Position numbers and translations under genes: made by a program. This document shows positions 15,889 to 24,887 of a stretch of DNA of 64,000 bases, one piece after another (the first letter of the stretch is position 1; every line of letters starts with the position of its first letter). Origin of the DNA: Bacteroidales bacterium (GTDB lineage: Bacteria > Bacteroidota > Bacteroidia > Bacteroidales > P3); the NCBI GenBank assembly GCA_004551865.1, contig SFPR01000001.1, positions 1 to 64,000 on the forward strand. Direction: 5' to 3'. The notes beneath the pieces were generated by a model that was not told the origin of the DNA, did no database searches, and saw only the letters and a list, made by a program, of their open reading frames with translations.

Positions 15889-16755
15889 ATGAATTTCTTT
15901 TACAGAGAACTCGGCTCTTTTGAGGGCAGAACACTGATGATTGTTCATGGTTGGCTCGGCATGAGCGAACATTGGCTTAGCATAGGCAAGTATTTGGCAG
16001 ATATTGGTTATCATGTCATTATACCCGATTTGCCAAACCATGGCAGGAGTTTTCATACCGATATGTTTTCTTACCAATCGATGGCAAGATTTCTTCACGA
16101 TTTTCTTTCCAATCACTCTTGCGGCAAACCAATTCTTGCAGGTCATTCGATGGGAGGAAAAATTGTAATGACGATGCTTGATTTGTATCCCGACGATTAC
16201 CAATCGGCTGTGATAATCGACATACTTCCCAAAGCCTATCCCGATTTGTGCAAAAGCGGAGGAATTGCCGATTTGATAAGTCGCACAAACCTTTCTGCAT
16301 TTGAGGGTAGGAGCGACTTGCTCTCTCATTTCAAGGGCTTTGTGAGCGACAAGGGTTGGCTGGCTCTGCTTATGCAAAATGTAAGCGTTGAACATCAAAA
16401 AACAAAACGCCCTTTCGCTGCGACAAAACGCCGTTTCATCAAAATAAAACGCCGTTCTATTTTGCCAAAACGGCGTAAGAATTTGCTAAGGTGGAAAAGC
16501 AATGCTCCGATGATGTCAAAATACATGAACCAAGTGGCAGGAGAACTCTCTCTAAGTGTCTGCAAACTACCTGTTTTGCTCATTCGAGCAGACAATAGTG
16601 AGTTTACCTTGGAGCAAGACTTGCACTTGTTTTCCGATTTGTACCCAAACTCACAAATAATCACCATAAGAGACGCCTCACACTGGGTATTTGTCGATAA
16701 ACCTGCACAATTTGTGAAAGAATTTGCCACATATCTCGAACAAATTGAACAATAA
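15889..16755 (+). CDS. Alpha/beta hydrolase carrying an in-frame repeat-array insertion
   Basis: The 288-aa protein has the esterase/YbfF-like fold. Features are an oxyanion-hole HGWLG motif near residue 20, nucleophile elbow GHSMGGK, a late acid residue in LLIRADNSEF and the catalytic His in DASHWVFV. Residues about 173-200, in the lid region after ALLMQNVS, are a basic repeat K-R-[RP]-F/S-x-x-x repeated four times. It is encoded by the 21-bp-period array at 16404-16478. Homologues normally have a short, non-basic lid here, so the array was probably inserted into the gene without breaking the frame. The start at 15889 (MNFFYREL) is chosen over 15847 because the promoter overlaps the longer frame. 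The natural substrate is unknown. Confidence 0.82.
   Translation: MNFFYRELGSFEGRTLMIVHGWLGMSEHWLSIGKYLADIGYHVIIPDLPNHGRSFHTDMFSYQSMARFLHDFLSNHSCGKPILAGHSMGGKIVMTMLDLYPDDYQSAVIIDILPKAYPDLCKSGGIADLISRTNLSAFEGRSDLLSHFKGFVSDKGWLALLMQNVSVEHQKTKRPFAATKRRFIKIKRRSILPKRRKNLLRWKSNAPMMSKYMNQVAGELSLSVCKLPVLLIRADNSEFTLEQDLHLFSDLYPNSQIITIRDASHWVFVDKPAQFVKEFATYLEQIEQ
16404..16478. repeat. 21-bp-period palindrome array inside a coding region (copy 2)
   Basis: Cores AAAACGCCCTTT, AAAACGCCGTTT, AAAACGCCGTTC and AAAACGGCGTAA begin at 16404, 16425, 16446 and 16467, exactly 21 bp apart. The array is translated in frame as seven-residue units (KRPFAAT, KRRFIKI, KRRSILP, KRRK). Confidence 0.9.
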
Positions 16756-16778
16756 GACACATTTTTATCTTATCTTTG
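16745..16778 (+). promoter_or_regulatory. Promoter of the K+/H+ antiporter gene
   Basis: TATCTTTG at 16771-16778 with ATTG 23 bp upstream. It overlaps an in-frame start at 16776, favouring the start at 16797. Confidence 0.5.
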
Positions 16779-16796
16779 CAAGATAAAGTTCCAAAC

Positions 16797-18293
16797 ATGG
16801 TGATACAGACAGAGATAATACTTTTGGTTTTGTCGGTTTTGTTTTTCCTGAGCGTCTTTGCGGGAAAGGCAAGCTCCAAGTTGGGTGTTCCCGCTCTGCT
16901 TTTGTTTCTTGCAGTCGGTATGTTGTGCGGCTCTGACGGCTTGGGAATACAATTTGACAACATTTACGTGGCACAGGCAATCGGAACGGTGGCTCTTTGT
17001 ATCATTTTGTTTTCCGGAGGTATGGATACAAAGCTCTCGGAGGTCAAACCGATAATGTATCAGGGAGTTATACTCTCTACCATTGGGGTTTTGCTCACCG
17101 CACTCCTTACGGGAGTTGTGATATGGTTTGTTCTTGGTAAGACACTTCCTGCGGCAGGTATAGGCTTTGTGGCATCTTTGCTTTTGGCTTCCACAATGGC
17201 ATCAACCGATTCGGCATCTGTATTTTCCATTTTGAGAGGCAAGAACCTCAATTTGAAGCACAACCTGCGGCCCATGTTGGAGCTTGAAAGCGGAAGCAAC
17301 GACCCTATGGCATATATGCTTGTGGTAACCATACTCGGAGCAATGAGTAAAGGTGCTGTTTTGTCATGGTACTTAATTGTTTTGCAACTCCTTATGCAAA
17401 TAGTCATAGGAGCGGTGGCAGGATTTTTGCTCGGAAAATTTGCAGTGTGGGTTATCAACCGCATAAAAATAGAAAACGATGCACTCTATCCCATTTTGGT
17501 ATTAACCTTCTGCATCTTCATTTTCTCCTCAACCTATTTTCTGCAAGGCAACGGCTATCTTGCAGTATATATCGGAGGATTGGTAATCGGCAATTCCAAG
17601 TTTGTACACAAGCGTTCTTCGATGAAGTTTTTTGAAGGCTTGGCTTGGCTTTTTCAACTGATAATGTTCCTCACTCTCGGACTGCTTGTAAATCCGAGAG
17701 AGCTTGTTCCTATCATAGTTCCCGGGCTGATAATAAGCCTTTTGATGATATTTTTCACCAGACCTTTGGCAGTCTTTTTGAGCCTTTTGCCATTTAGAAA
17801 GATGACATTGAAAGATAAAACTTACGTCTCTTGGGTCGGATTGAGGGGAGCGGTGCCTATAATTTTTGCAATCATGCCTTTGGCTCAGGAAGTTGAGGGA
17901 GCAAGGATAATTTTCAACATTGTTTTTCTCTGTACCTTGGTTTCGCTTTTGGTTCAAGGCACATCGCTGCCGCTTGTCGCCTCATGGCTTGGCTTGGCAG
18001 AGAAAGCAAAAAAAGAAAACAAACTCAAAGACTTTGATATTGATATTTCGAGCGACATAAAGACCGTTTTGGCAGAGGTGGAGCTTGAAGAAAAATCGTT
18101 TGAAAGCGGAAACAGATTGATGGATATTAAGTTGCCTGAAAATTCTCTTGCAGTCATGGTAAAAAGAGAAGACAAATACTTTGTTCCCACGGGCAAAACC
18201 CATCTGCAATCAAAAGATAAATTGCTGATAATGACCGATGACCATATCAGTTTGGAGCAAGTGTATCAAAAATTGAACATCAAACAAAAATAA
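16797..18293 (+). CDS. Potassium/proton antiporter, CPA1 (NhaP2/CvrA) family
   Basis: The 498-aa inner-membrane protein has about 12-13 hydrophobic segments over residues 1-395. It has the CPA motif STMASTDSASVFSIL, followed by ELESGSNDPMAYML (family ion-binding Asp) and GLRGAVPIIFA. A cytoplasmic C-terminal TrkA-C-like domain follows (residues about 430-498, SFESGNRLMDIKLPENSLAV...DKLLIMTDD). This domain combination is typical of the NhaP2/CvrA antiporters that export K+ or other cations in exchange for H+. It stands 58 bp upstream of ackA and may be co-transcribed with it. Confidence 0.9.
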   Translation: MVIQTEIILLVLSVLFFLSVFAGKASSKLGVPALLLFLAVGMLCGSDGLGIQFDNIYVAQAIGTVALCIILFSGGMDTKLSEVKPIMYQGVILSTIGVLLTALLTGVVIWFVLGKTLPAAGIGFVASLLLASTMASTDSASVFSILRGKNLNLKHNLRPMLELESGSNDPMAYMLVVTILGAMSKGAVLSWYLIVLQLLMQIVIGAVAGFLLGKFAVWVINRIKIENDALYPILVLTFCIFIFSSTYFLQGNGYLAVYIGGLVIGNSKFVHKRSSMKFFEGLAWLFQLIMFLTLGLLVNPRELVPIIVPGLIISLLMIFFTRPLAVFLSLLPFRKMTLKDKTYVSWVGLRGAVPIIFAIMPLAQEVEGARIIFNIVFLCTLVSLLVQGTSLPLVASWLGLAEKAKKENKLKDFDIDISSDIKTVLAEVELEEKSFESGNRLMDIKLPENSLAVMVKREDKYFVPTGKTHLQSKDKLLIMTDDHISLEQVYQKLNIKQK

Positions 18294-18351
18294 TTTGAGA
18301 GAACAAAAACACAAAAGACAAAAATAAGTAGAACAACAAAACATAAACACT

Positions 18352-19551
18352 ATGAAAATATTAGTCTTAAACTGCGGAAGCAGCTCTATCAAGTATCAAC
18401 TGATAGACATGGATAACAACGCCTGCGTAATGGCAAAAGGATTGTTGGAAAGAATAGGTTTGGAAATGGGAGAATTTACTCACAAACCTGCAGGCAAAGA
18501 GAAATATTACACAAAAACTCCGATACCTGACCACAAATGTGGAATAAAACTTGTGTTGGACGCTTTGATTGACCCGAAAATGGGAGTGATTTCCTCTTTG
18601 GAAGAAATAAATGCCTGCGGACATAGAGTAGCTCACGGAGGAGAAATATTCAAGCAATCTGTTTTGATTGACCAAAAGGTAAAAGAACAAATCAGAGAGT
18701 TGTTTGCCTTGGCTCCTTTGCACAATCCTGCAAACCTTCAGGGCATTGAGGCAATGGAAGCCATATTGCCGGGCGTTGCTCAGGTCGCTGTGTTTGACAC
18801 ATCGTTCCATCAAACCATGCCGGAAGAAGCATACTTGTACGCAATCCCTTACGAGTATTACCAAAGCGACAAAATAAGACGCTACGGCTTCCACGGAACT
18901 TCTCACAGGTTCGTTGCACCAAAGGCGGCTCAAATGGCAGGAATGGATATCAACAATTCAAAGATAATATCATGCCACCTTGGTTCGGGAGCATCAATAT
19001 GTGCGGTAAAGAACGGCAAGAGTGTTGATACTTCCATGGGCTTTACTCCTGTTGAGGGCTTGATAATGGGTTCTCGTTGCGGAGATTTGGACTTGGGAGT
19101 CCTATTATATATTGCCGAAAAGGAGAATATGTCAATCAAAGAGATGAACAACTTCATCAACAAGAAATGCGGCTTGAACGGAATTACGGGAGGCGTTGTC
19201 GATATGAGAGACATAATGGCAGGAAAGAGAGAAGGAAAGCAGAGAGAGACATACGCTTTCGATATGTTCGCATACAGAGTGAAGAAATACATAGGTGCAT
19301 ACGCTGCGGCAATGGGTGGAGTTGATATAATCTTGTTTACGGGCGGTATTGGCGAGAATGCTTGGTGGCAAAGGCAGGAAATTTGCAGGGGATTGGAGTT
19401 TCTCGGAGCCGAGATTGACATTGAGCAAAACGAAGCCATGGCAGGCAAGGACGGAATCATATCCAAGGCTGACAGCAGGGTGAAAATTCTTTCTGTTACC
19501 ACAGATGAAGAACTTGTGATTGCACAAGACACCTACTCAATCGTTAAATAA
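18352..19551 (+). CDS. ackA: Acetate kinase
   Basis: The 399-aa cytoplasmic enzyme converts acetyl phosphate and ADP to acetate and ATP in the last step of acetogenic fermentation. Family signatures are LVLNCGSSSIKYQL at the N-terminus, HRVAHGGE, YGFHGTSHRFVA, SCHLGSGASICAV and FTGGIGENAWWQR. Length and motifs are complete. Its usual partner pta is not in the window. The acyltransferase gene follows after 5 bp. Confidence 0.97.
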   Translation: MKILVLNCGSSSIKYQLIDMDNNACVMAKGLLERIGLEMGEFTHKPAGKEKYYTKTPIPDHKCGIKLVLDALIDPKMGVISSLEEINACGHRVAHGGEIFKQSVLIDQKVKEQIRELFALAPLHNPANLQGIEAMEAILPGVAQVAVFDTSFHQTMPEEAYLYAIPYEYYQSDKIRRYGFHGTSHRFVAPKAAQMAGMDINNSKIISCHLGSGASICAVKNGKSVDTSMGFTPVEGLIMGSRCGDLDLGVLLYIAEKENMSIKEMNNFINKKCGLNGITGGVVDMRDIMAGKREGKQRETYAFDMFAYRVKKYIGAYAAAMGGVDIILFTGGIGENAWWQRQEICRGLEFLGAEIDIEQNEAMAGKDGIISKADSRVKILSVTTDEELVIAQDTYSIVK

Positions 19552-19556
19552 AAAGA

Positions 19557-20126
19557 ATGAAAAGGTTTGCAGATTTTTTGATGTGGCTCGGAGGCTGGAA
19601 GTTGATAGGCGAACCTGAACCCCAAATGAAGAATTGCGTCTTTATCGAAGCCCCTCATACTTCTATGTGGGACTTCGTGTGGGGACGTTGCGGCTTGTGG
19701 AAATTGGGAGTCAATGCTCATTTTTTCATAAAGAAAGAATTGTTTTTCTTTCCTCTCGGTCCTATTTTGAAGGCTCTCGGAGGTGTTCCGGTAGATAGAA
19801 AAAAGGGAGCGGGAATGGTTGAACAGGCTGTGAAGCATCTTCAAGAGAGCGACGACTTTTCAATAATCATCACTCCCGAAGGCACTCGCAAATATACAGA
19901 CCGCTGGAAGAAAGGATTTTATCACATTGCCATGAAAGCTCAAAAGCCGATTTACCTTGCGTGGTTGGACTATGAGAAGAAGCAAGGGGGCAGTGGTCCT
20001 ATTTTTTACCCTACAGGCAATTACGAAGAGGACATCAAAAAAATAGAAGAGTTCTATCGGGACAAGGTAGCGAAGTATCCCGAGAACTTTAACCTTAGTA
20101 AACAATATCAGAACAAAAAACAATAA
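19557..20126 (+). CDS. 1-acyl-sn-glycerol-3-phosphate acyltransferase-like protein
   Basis: The 189-aa protein is a PlsC-type acyltransferase. The catalytic HX4D motif reads APHTSMWDF, and the acceptor-binding motif reads [18 protein letters not shown]. It would act at the cytoplasmic membrane face in phospholipid synthesis or in acylation of another lipid. It is shorter than canonical PlsC (about 240 aa) and lacks a clear N-terminal membrane anchor, like many Bacteroidetes members. It sits between ackA (5 bp) and aspS (2 bp) and is probably translated from a shared transcript. Confidence 0.88.
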   Translation: MKRFADFLMWLGGWKLIGEPEPQMKNCVFIEAPHTSMWDFVWGRCGLWKLGVNAHFFIKKELFFFPLGPILKALGGVPVDRKKGAGMVEQAVKHLQESDDFSIIITPEGTRKYTDRWKKGFYHIAMKAQKPIYLAWLDYEKKQGGSGPIFYPTGNYEEDIKKIEEFYRDKVAKYPENFNLSKQYQNKKQ

Positions 20127-20128
20127 AT

Positions 20129-21883
20129 ATGTTACGAACTCATACTTGTGGAGAGTTAAGACTTGATGCCTGCGGACAAAGAGTTGTGCTTGCAGGTTGG
20201 CTGCAACGTTCGAGAGATTTGGGAGGCATGACTTTCATTGACCTTCGCGACCGTTACGGACTTACTCAGCTTGTTTTCAATATGGAAACTAATGCCGAAT
20301 TGTGCAATATGGCTCGCACGCTCGGAAGAGAATACGTTTTGCAGGTTGAAGGCGTGGTTTCGGAAAGAAGCAACAAGAACAAAAATATTCCCACGGGAGA
20401 CATCGAAATCTTGGTTGAAAAAATCGTTGTCTTGAATAAAGCCAAGACACCGCCGTTCACCATTGAGGACAACACAGACGGAGGTGAGGAATTGAGAATG
20501 AAGTATCGTTATCTCGACCTTCGGAGAAATTGCGTCAGGAAAAACATCGAGTTGAGACATCGTTTGTCGATTTTGATACGCAACTATATGAACGACAAAC
20601 AGTTTATGGAGATAGAAACTCCTTTTCTCATTCGTTCAACTCCCGAAGGTGCAAGGGACTTTGTTGTTCCGAGCCGTGTCAATCCAAACGAATTTTATGC
20701 CCTTCCTCAGTCCCCTCAGACTTTTAAGCAGCTTTTGATGGTTGCAGGTTACGATCGCTATTTCCAAATCGTCAGATGTTTCAGAGACGAAGACCTCAGA
20801 GCCGACCGTCAGCCCGAGTTTACTCAGGTTGATTGCGAAATGAGCTTTGTTGAACAAGAAGATATTTTGCAAATGTTTGAAGGCTTGATGAAATATCTGT
20901 TCAAGCAGGTGAAGGGAATAGAGATTGGCGACTTTCCACGCATGACATACGCCGATGCAATGAGGTATTACGGCAGCGACAAGCCCGATACTCGTTTTGA
21001 GATGAAGTTTGTGGAACTCAATGAGTTGATGCAAGGTTGCGGATTTTCGGTTTTTGACAATGCAGAGCTTGTTGTTGGAATTTGTGCCGAAGGTTGTGCA
21101 AAATATACTCGCAAACAGCTTGACGAGCTTACCGACTTTGTCAAACGTCCTCAGGTTGGAGCGAGCGGATTGGTGTATATAAAGTACAATGAAGACGGTT
21201 CGTTCAAATCATCTGTCGATAAGTTCTATTCGGTTGAGCAGTTGCAAAAGGTCGCTGAGCAATTCGGTGCTAAACCCGGCGACTTGATGCTCGTAATGGC
21301 AGGAAAAAGAGAAAAAACTCAGACGGCACTCTGTTCGCTTCGTCTCGAAATGGGTTCACGTCTCGGTTTGAGAGATCCATTCAACTACAAACCATTGTGG
21401 GTTGTTGATTTCCCATTGTTGGAATGGGACGAAGAAACTCAGCGTTACTATGCCAAGCATCACCCTTTCACTTCCCTCAAAGCAGAAGACTATCCTTTGC
21501 TCTTCACCAAGCCGGGTGAGGTTCGCGCAAATGCGTATGACTTGGTCGTAAACGGAACAGAGATTGGCGGAGGCTCAATCCGAATTTATGACAGGCAGAT
21601 GCAGAACGATATGTTCAAGGCATTGGGATTTAGTGAAGAAGAAGCACAGAAACAATTCGGCTTCTTGTTGAACGCATTTGAGTATGGAGCTCCTCCTCAC
21701 GGGGGAATTGCTTTCGGATTTGACCGAATGTGTTCGATGTTTGCAGGAGTTGAGACGATAAGAGACTTTATCGCCTTCCCTAAGAACAACAAAGCCCGAG
21801 ATTTGATGATAGAAAGCCCGTCCGAAATCTCGCAATCACAGTTGGAAGAGTTGAATATAGCACTCATTCCCAAGCAAATGTAG
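20129..21883 (+). CDS. aspS: Aspartyl-tRNA synthetase
   Basis: The 584-aa class IIb synthetase charges tRNA-Asp. It has an N-terminal OB-fold anticodon domain ([16 protein letters not shown]), motif 2 [18 protein letters not shown], the bacterial GAD insertion domain (about residues 280-420) and motif 3 [35 protein letters not shown] is also diagnostic. Length is that of the bacterial-type enzyme. The organism probably uses AspRS for Asp only or also Asn; this cannot be decided here. A terminator follows the gene. Confidence 0.97.
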   Translation: MLRTHTCGELRLDACGQRVVLAGWLQRSRDLGGMTFIDLRDRYGLTQLVFNMETNAELCNMARTLGREYVLQVEGVVSERSNKNKNIPTGDIEILVEKIVVLNKAKTPPFTIEDNTDGGEELRMKYRYLDLRRNCVRKNIELRHRLSILIRNYMNDKQFMEIETPFLIRSTPEGARDFVVPSRVNPNEFYALPQSPQTFKQLLMVAGYDRYFQIVRCFRDEDLRADRQPEFTQVDCEMSFVEQEDILQMFEGLMKYLFKQVKGIEIGDFPRMTYADAMRYYGSDKPDTRFEMKFVELNELMQGCGFSVFDNAELVVGICAEGCAKYTRKQLDELTDFVKRPQVGASGLVYIKYNEDGSFKSSVDKFYSVEQLQKVAEQFGAKPGDLMLVMAGKREKTQTALCSLRLEMGSRLGLRDPFNYKPLWVVDFPLLEWDEETQRYYAKHHPFTSLKAEDYPLLFTKPGEVRANAYDLVVNGTEIGGGSIRIYDRQMQNDMFKALGFSEEEAQKQFGFLLNAFEYGAPPHGGIAFGFDRMCSMFAGVETIRDFIAFPKNNKARDLMIESPSEISQSQLEELNIALIPKQM

Positions 21884-21910
21884 GCTTTACTTTGGTGATT
21901 ATATATATCC

Positions 21911-21941
21911 GAGGCAGGCAAGCGATTGTCTGCCTCTTTTT
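21911..21941 (+). terminator. Terminator after aspS
   Basis: GAGGCAG (21911-21917) pairs with CTGCCTC (21930-21936), then TTTTTATT. Confidence 0.8.
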
Positions 21942-21952
21942 ATTGCTCTAAA

Positions 21953-22048
21953 AAAACGCCGATTTATTCTGAAAAAACGCCGTTTCACCAAAATAAAACG
22001 GCGATTTGTCGAAATAAAACGGCGTTTTATTTCTGCGAAACGAAGATA
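21953..22048. repeat. 21-bp-period palindrome array (copy 3)
   Basis: Five cores (AAAACGCCGATT, AAAACGCCGTTT, AAAACGGCGATT, AAAACGGCGTTT, GAAACGAAG) begin at 21953, 21974, 21995, 22016 and 22037, exactly 21 bp apart. The array is non-coding and directly follows the aspS terminator. Confidence 0.9.
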
Positions 22049-22146
22049 TTGAAAATCAGATGCTTAGTATTGCTGAAAATAGGCTTGATTTGGTTGAGGT
22101 TTTTTTGCCCAATTTGTCAAATTTTTACGATAATATGACAAATATA

Positions 22147-22178
22147 TTTGTCAGTTTGGAAAATATATTGTACTTTTG
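22147..22178 (+). promoter_or_regulatory. Promoter of the membrane protein/HTH pair
   Basis: TTTG (22147-22150), a 20-bp spacer, TACTTTTG (22171-22178). The leader to the start codon is about 95 nt. Confidence 0.65.
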
Positions 22179-22278
22179 CAGTCGGATAATTCGCGAATAC
22201 CGCCGCTGCATTTTAATCGATGGTCTTATTGCAGTCGGCTTTTGATTGGTAAAGACCATCAATCAAAATTGTATAATA

Positions 22279-22770
22279 ATGAAAAAGAAGTATTTACTGC
22301 CGAGCTGTTTCAAACCAATCGGCAGAGTATTGACCGCCTTGTGCATTGTGTATCTTGTAGTCGCTTGGACAACAGATTTAGACTTGGACTTTGATTATCA
22401 GACCGTTTCATTGTATGGTTATGCTCCCTTTTCGGGCGAAGAGACTTGCAACTCCAATCCGTGGTTCTGCAAAACAAAGACGAGTTTTCTGACAACCATA
22501 TTCCCGATTATCTTCTTTATCGGACTGATTTTCATTTCATTCTCTCGAAACAAAGTTGAGGACGAATACATTACACAGATAAGGGAGAGTTCCTTTGTCA
22601 GTGCGATGTTGATCGGCTCTTTGTTGCTGATATTGATGACTTTGCTGCTATATGGCTTTGCTTACCTTTGGTTTTCTCTCTACGATGTTTACATTTTTCT
22701 CATTTTGTTCATCTGTATATTCGATTACAGAATGTATAAGCTGAAAAAATCTACCCGAGATGAAAAATAG
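22279..22770 (+). CDS. Four-helix membrane protein paired with a small HTH regulator
   Basis: The 163-aa protein has about four transmembrane helices: residues about 10-30, 73-93, 108-130 and 133-150. An extracytoplasmic loop with two Cys (ETCNSNPWFCKT) follows helix 1. The start at 22279 (MKKKYLLPS) is preferred over the in-frame ATG at 22246. I do not know a named function. The gene overlaps by 11 bp with a 68-aa Xre-type regulator; such membrane-protein/HTH pairs (similar in layout to DUF2975-YozG pairs) are common in Bacteroidetes and Firmicutes. Confidence 0.7.
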   Translation: MKKKYLLPSCFKPIGRVLTALCIVYLVVAWTTDLDLDFDYQTVSLYGYAPFSGEETCNSNPWFCKTKTSFLTTIFPIIFFIGLIFISFSRNKVEDEYITQIRESSFVSAMLIGSLLLILMTLLLYGFAYLWFSLYDVYIFLILFICIFDYRMYKLKKSTRDEK

Positions 22771-22966
22771 CATAAGAGTTGAGAGGGCTGTGTTGAGGAT
22801 TTCGCAGCAGGAGCTTGCCGACAGGGTGGGTGTGAGCCGACAAACCATCAATGCAATCGAATCATGTAGGTATATTCCTTCGGGCCTTGTGATGATGAAA
22901 ATTGCTTTTGTCTTCCAAAAGTCGGTAAACGACATCTTCGCTTTGGAAGATGAAGATTGGAAGTAA
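22760..22966 (+). CDS. Small Xre-family DNA-binding regulator
   Basis: The 68-aa protein is a lone Cro/CI-type helix-turn-helix domain. The HTH reads SQQELADRVGVSRQTINAIE, followed by YIPSGLVMMKIAFVF and a short acidic tail NDIFALEDEDW, as in YozG-like regulators. It probably controls its own operon with the overlapping membrane protein gene. Its start lies 11 bp inside that gene, indicating translational coupling. Confidence 0.88.
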   Translation: MKNSIRVERAVLRISQQELADRVGVSRQTINAIESCRYIPSGLVMMKIAFVFQKSVNDIFALEDEDWK

Positions 22967-22970
22967 GGCA

Positions 22971-23022
22971 AAGTGCAGTAAATCGAAGCAAACGATAGCT
23001 TGTTTTTCGATTTACTGCACTT
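22971..23022. terminator. 17-bp perfect stem-loop after the HTH gene
   Basis: AAGTGCAGTAAATCGAA (22971-22987) and TTCGATTTACTGCACTT (23006-23022) pair without mismatch around an 18-nt loop. The following TGTTTG is a poor T-run, so it may be a terminator or an operator-like palindrome. Confidence 0.6.
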
Positions 23023-23461
23023 GTTTGCAGTGGGTTAGGTATTGTTGATTGGGTTTTGCGACTGCTTTTTGCAGATTGAGGGCAACAATTTGCCATACAA
23101 GGCTGCAAAATAGTGAATTAAGTAATGAAATGAGGTGATATTTCGTTTGATTGCAATTTCTTCGCACTTTGCTCTTTAGAGTTGCTAACTCTCTGCTTTC
23201 ATGCTTGTGTTTGCGGCAATCGTTTGAGAAAAATCTTAATCTGAGGCGAAAAATGCTTGTTTTGTCTTCAAAAATGGCAAAAACAACTCAAAACACAGAA
23301 AAAATTCACTCAAAGAAAAATTGCACTTAATCGACTGCAAACAAGATTGTTAAATGTCAAAAATGGCTATTTTAAGCCCGAATGCTTCAAAAATTTGCGA
23401 CCGACTGATAGATTGGTCGGATTTTTTGAAAATATAGAGCCTTAAAATGGTCGAAAAAAGC
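23023..23461. other. Intergenic stretch without a recognisable gene
   Basis: No convincing coding frame was found. A short hairpin (CCGAC 23401-23405 with GTCGG 23416-23420, then ATTTTTTG) could end plus-strand transcripts. Confidence 0.6.
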
Positions 23462-23498
23462 AAAAACAAAGGAGGACCTGCAACGCAAGTCCTCCTTT
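23462..23498 (-). terminator. Terminator of the MFS gene
   Basis: AAAGGAGGAC (23468-23477) pairs with GTCCTCCTTT (23489-23498). On the minus strand a T-rich run follows. Confidence 0.8.
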
Positions 23499-23519
23499 GT
23501 TTCAGACCAAAGCCCAAAT

Positions 23520-24887
23520 TTATTTCTCGATATTTGGTTTTTCAAGTCCGTATCCTTTCTTCTTGTCTTCGATTTTGAGGAAGAAACTGAACACAAAGGC
23601 AAGTATTCCGAACGATGCGAATATGGTCATCGGTGCAACGTATCCTCCGGTTGCTTCGAGAACCTTTCCAATCAACAACGGAACGAAACAAAGTCCGAGG
23701 TTCTGAACCCAGAATATCAAACAATATGCACTTCCGAGGATTTTTTCGTCAATGATTTTTGGAACGCTTGGCCACAATGCTGCAGGTACCAAAGAGAAAC
23801 TAACTCCCAAAACAACAATCAAAAGTACTGCAAACCATTGCTCAGGGAATATCGGCAACACAAAGGCGAAGCACAAGTGGCAAACTATCATTATGATTGC
23901 TCCAACCATGAGCATGGAAGCTCCTTTTCCCTTGTTATCCAAAAAGATACCCAAAAGCGGTGTCAAACACATCGCAAGGATTGGGAAACAGCTGAACAGC
24001 TGCGCTCCAACCTCAGGACTGACACTCAAAGTCTTCGAAAGGAAGTCGGGAGCGTACCTTTGGAACGGAAAGATTGCCGAGTAGTAAAGCACACAAAGCA
24101 ATGCAACCAACCAGAACATCTTGCTGCTGAATACTTTGCTCAAATCGCTCAAATGGAACTCGTCTTCAGGTGATTTTTCTTCTGTTGCCAAGCCTGCTGC
24201 AACAAGTTGTTTGTCAAACTTCTTGTCCATTATGCTGAACACTATGAAGAAAATCAATCCTATGCACAACAAACAAGCACAGAAAGCGACCGGAGCAACG
24301 ATTGATTTGTCAAATTGGTTTGCAATGATTGGGGCAATCCACATTACAGCGAACACTCCCAAACGAGCGATTGCCATTTCCAAGCCCATTGCAAGAGCCA
24401 TTTCTTTGCCCTTAAACCACTTTGCGATTGATTTTGAAACAGTTGTACCTGCCATTTCGCAGCCGCAACCGAAAATCATGAAGCCTAAGCTCGCCATTTT
24501 GGCACTTGCAGGCATCGAAACCCACCAAGAACCCAACCACTCGCAAAATGCGGTTTCTTGAAACCAGTCGGATATTCCTATATATTTGATGATTGCTCCG
24601 ATAACCATCAAGGAAGCCGACAAAATTCCGGTGAAACGTATTCCCATCTTGTCGAGAATGATTCCGGCAATGATGAGAAATCCGCATACATTTAATATGT
24701 ATTCGGAAGCTGCGTAGGTTCCGAATACACCGCTGCTCCATCCGCGAGAACTTTCTATCAAGTCCTTCAATGGAGACATGACATCGACAAACATGTAGCC
24801 GAAGAACATCATCAAAGCTATCAAGATGAGAGCTGACCAACGTGCTACAGGACTGTCATTCAACAATTTTGTAAGTTTTTCCGTCAT
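23520..24887 (-). CDS. Major facilitator superfamily transporter
   Basis: The 455-aa inner-membrane protein has 12 predicted helices and a charged central loop (MDKKFDKQLVAAGLATEEKSPEDEF) between helices 6 and 7. The DK-G loop motif (ILDKMGIRFTG) after helix 2 and LGIFLDNKGKGAS after helix 8 are MFS motif A variants. The pattern FGCGCEMAGTTVSKSIAKWFKGKEMALAMG resembles MFSD1-type members. Substrate is unknown. The start at 24887 (MTEKLTKLL) is chosen: the longer frame reaching 25241 runs through the non-coding 21-bp repeat array and lacks MFS character. Confidence 0.87.
   Translation of the reverse strand: MTEKLTKLLNDSPVARWSALILIALMMFFGYMFVDVMSPLKDLIESSRGWSSGVFGTYAASEYILNVCGFLIIAGIILDKMGIRFTGILSASLMVIGAIIKYIGISDWFQETAFCEWLGSWWVSMPASAKMASLGFMIFGCGCEMAGTTVSKSIAKWFKGKEMALAMGLEMAIARLGVFAVMWIAPIIANQFDKSIVAPVAFCACLLCIGLIFFIVFSIMDKKFDKQLVAAGLATEEKSPEDEFHLSDLSKVFSSKMFWLVALLCVLYYSAIFPFQRYAPDFLSKTLSVSPEVGAQLFSCFPILAMCLTPLLGIFLDNKGKGASMLMVGAIIMIVCHLCFAFVLPIFPEQWFAVLLIVVLGVSFSLVPAALWPSVPKIIDEKILGSAYCLIFWVQNLGLCFVPLLIGKVLEATGGYVAPMTIFASFGILAFVFSFFLKIEDKKKGYGLEKPNIEK

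Noticed and set aside
16404..16478. CRISPR array
   Set aside because: Cores are about 12 bp with 9-bp linkers, far below CRISPR repeat and spacer sizes. There are no cas genes, and the array is translated inside a hydrolase gene.
18930..19532. 200-aa minus-strand ORF
   Set aside because: It is antisense to ackA with atypical composition; the ackA frame is fully conserved.
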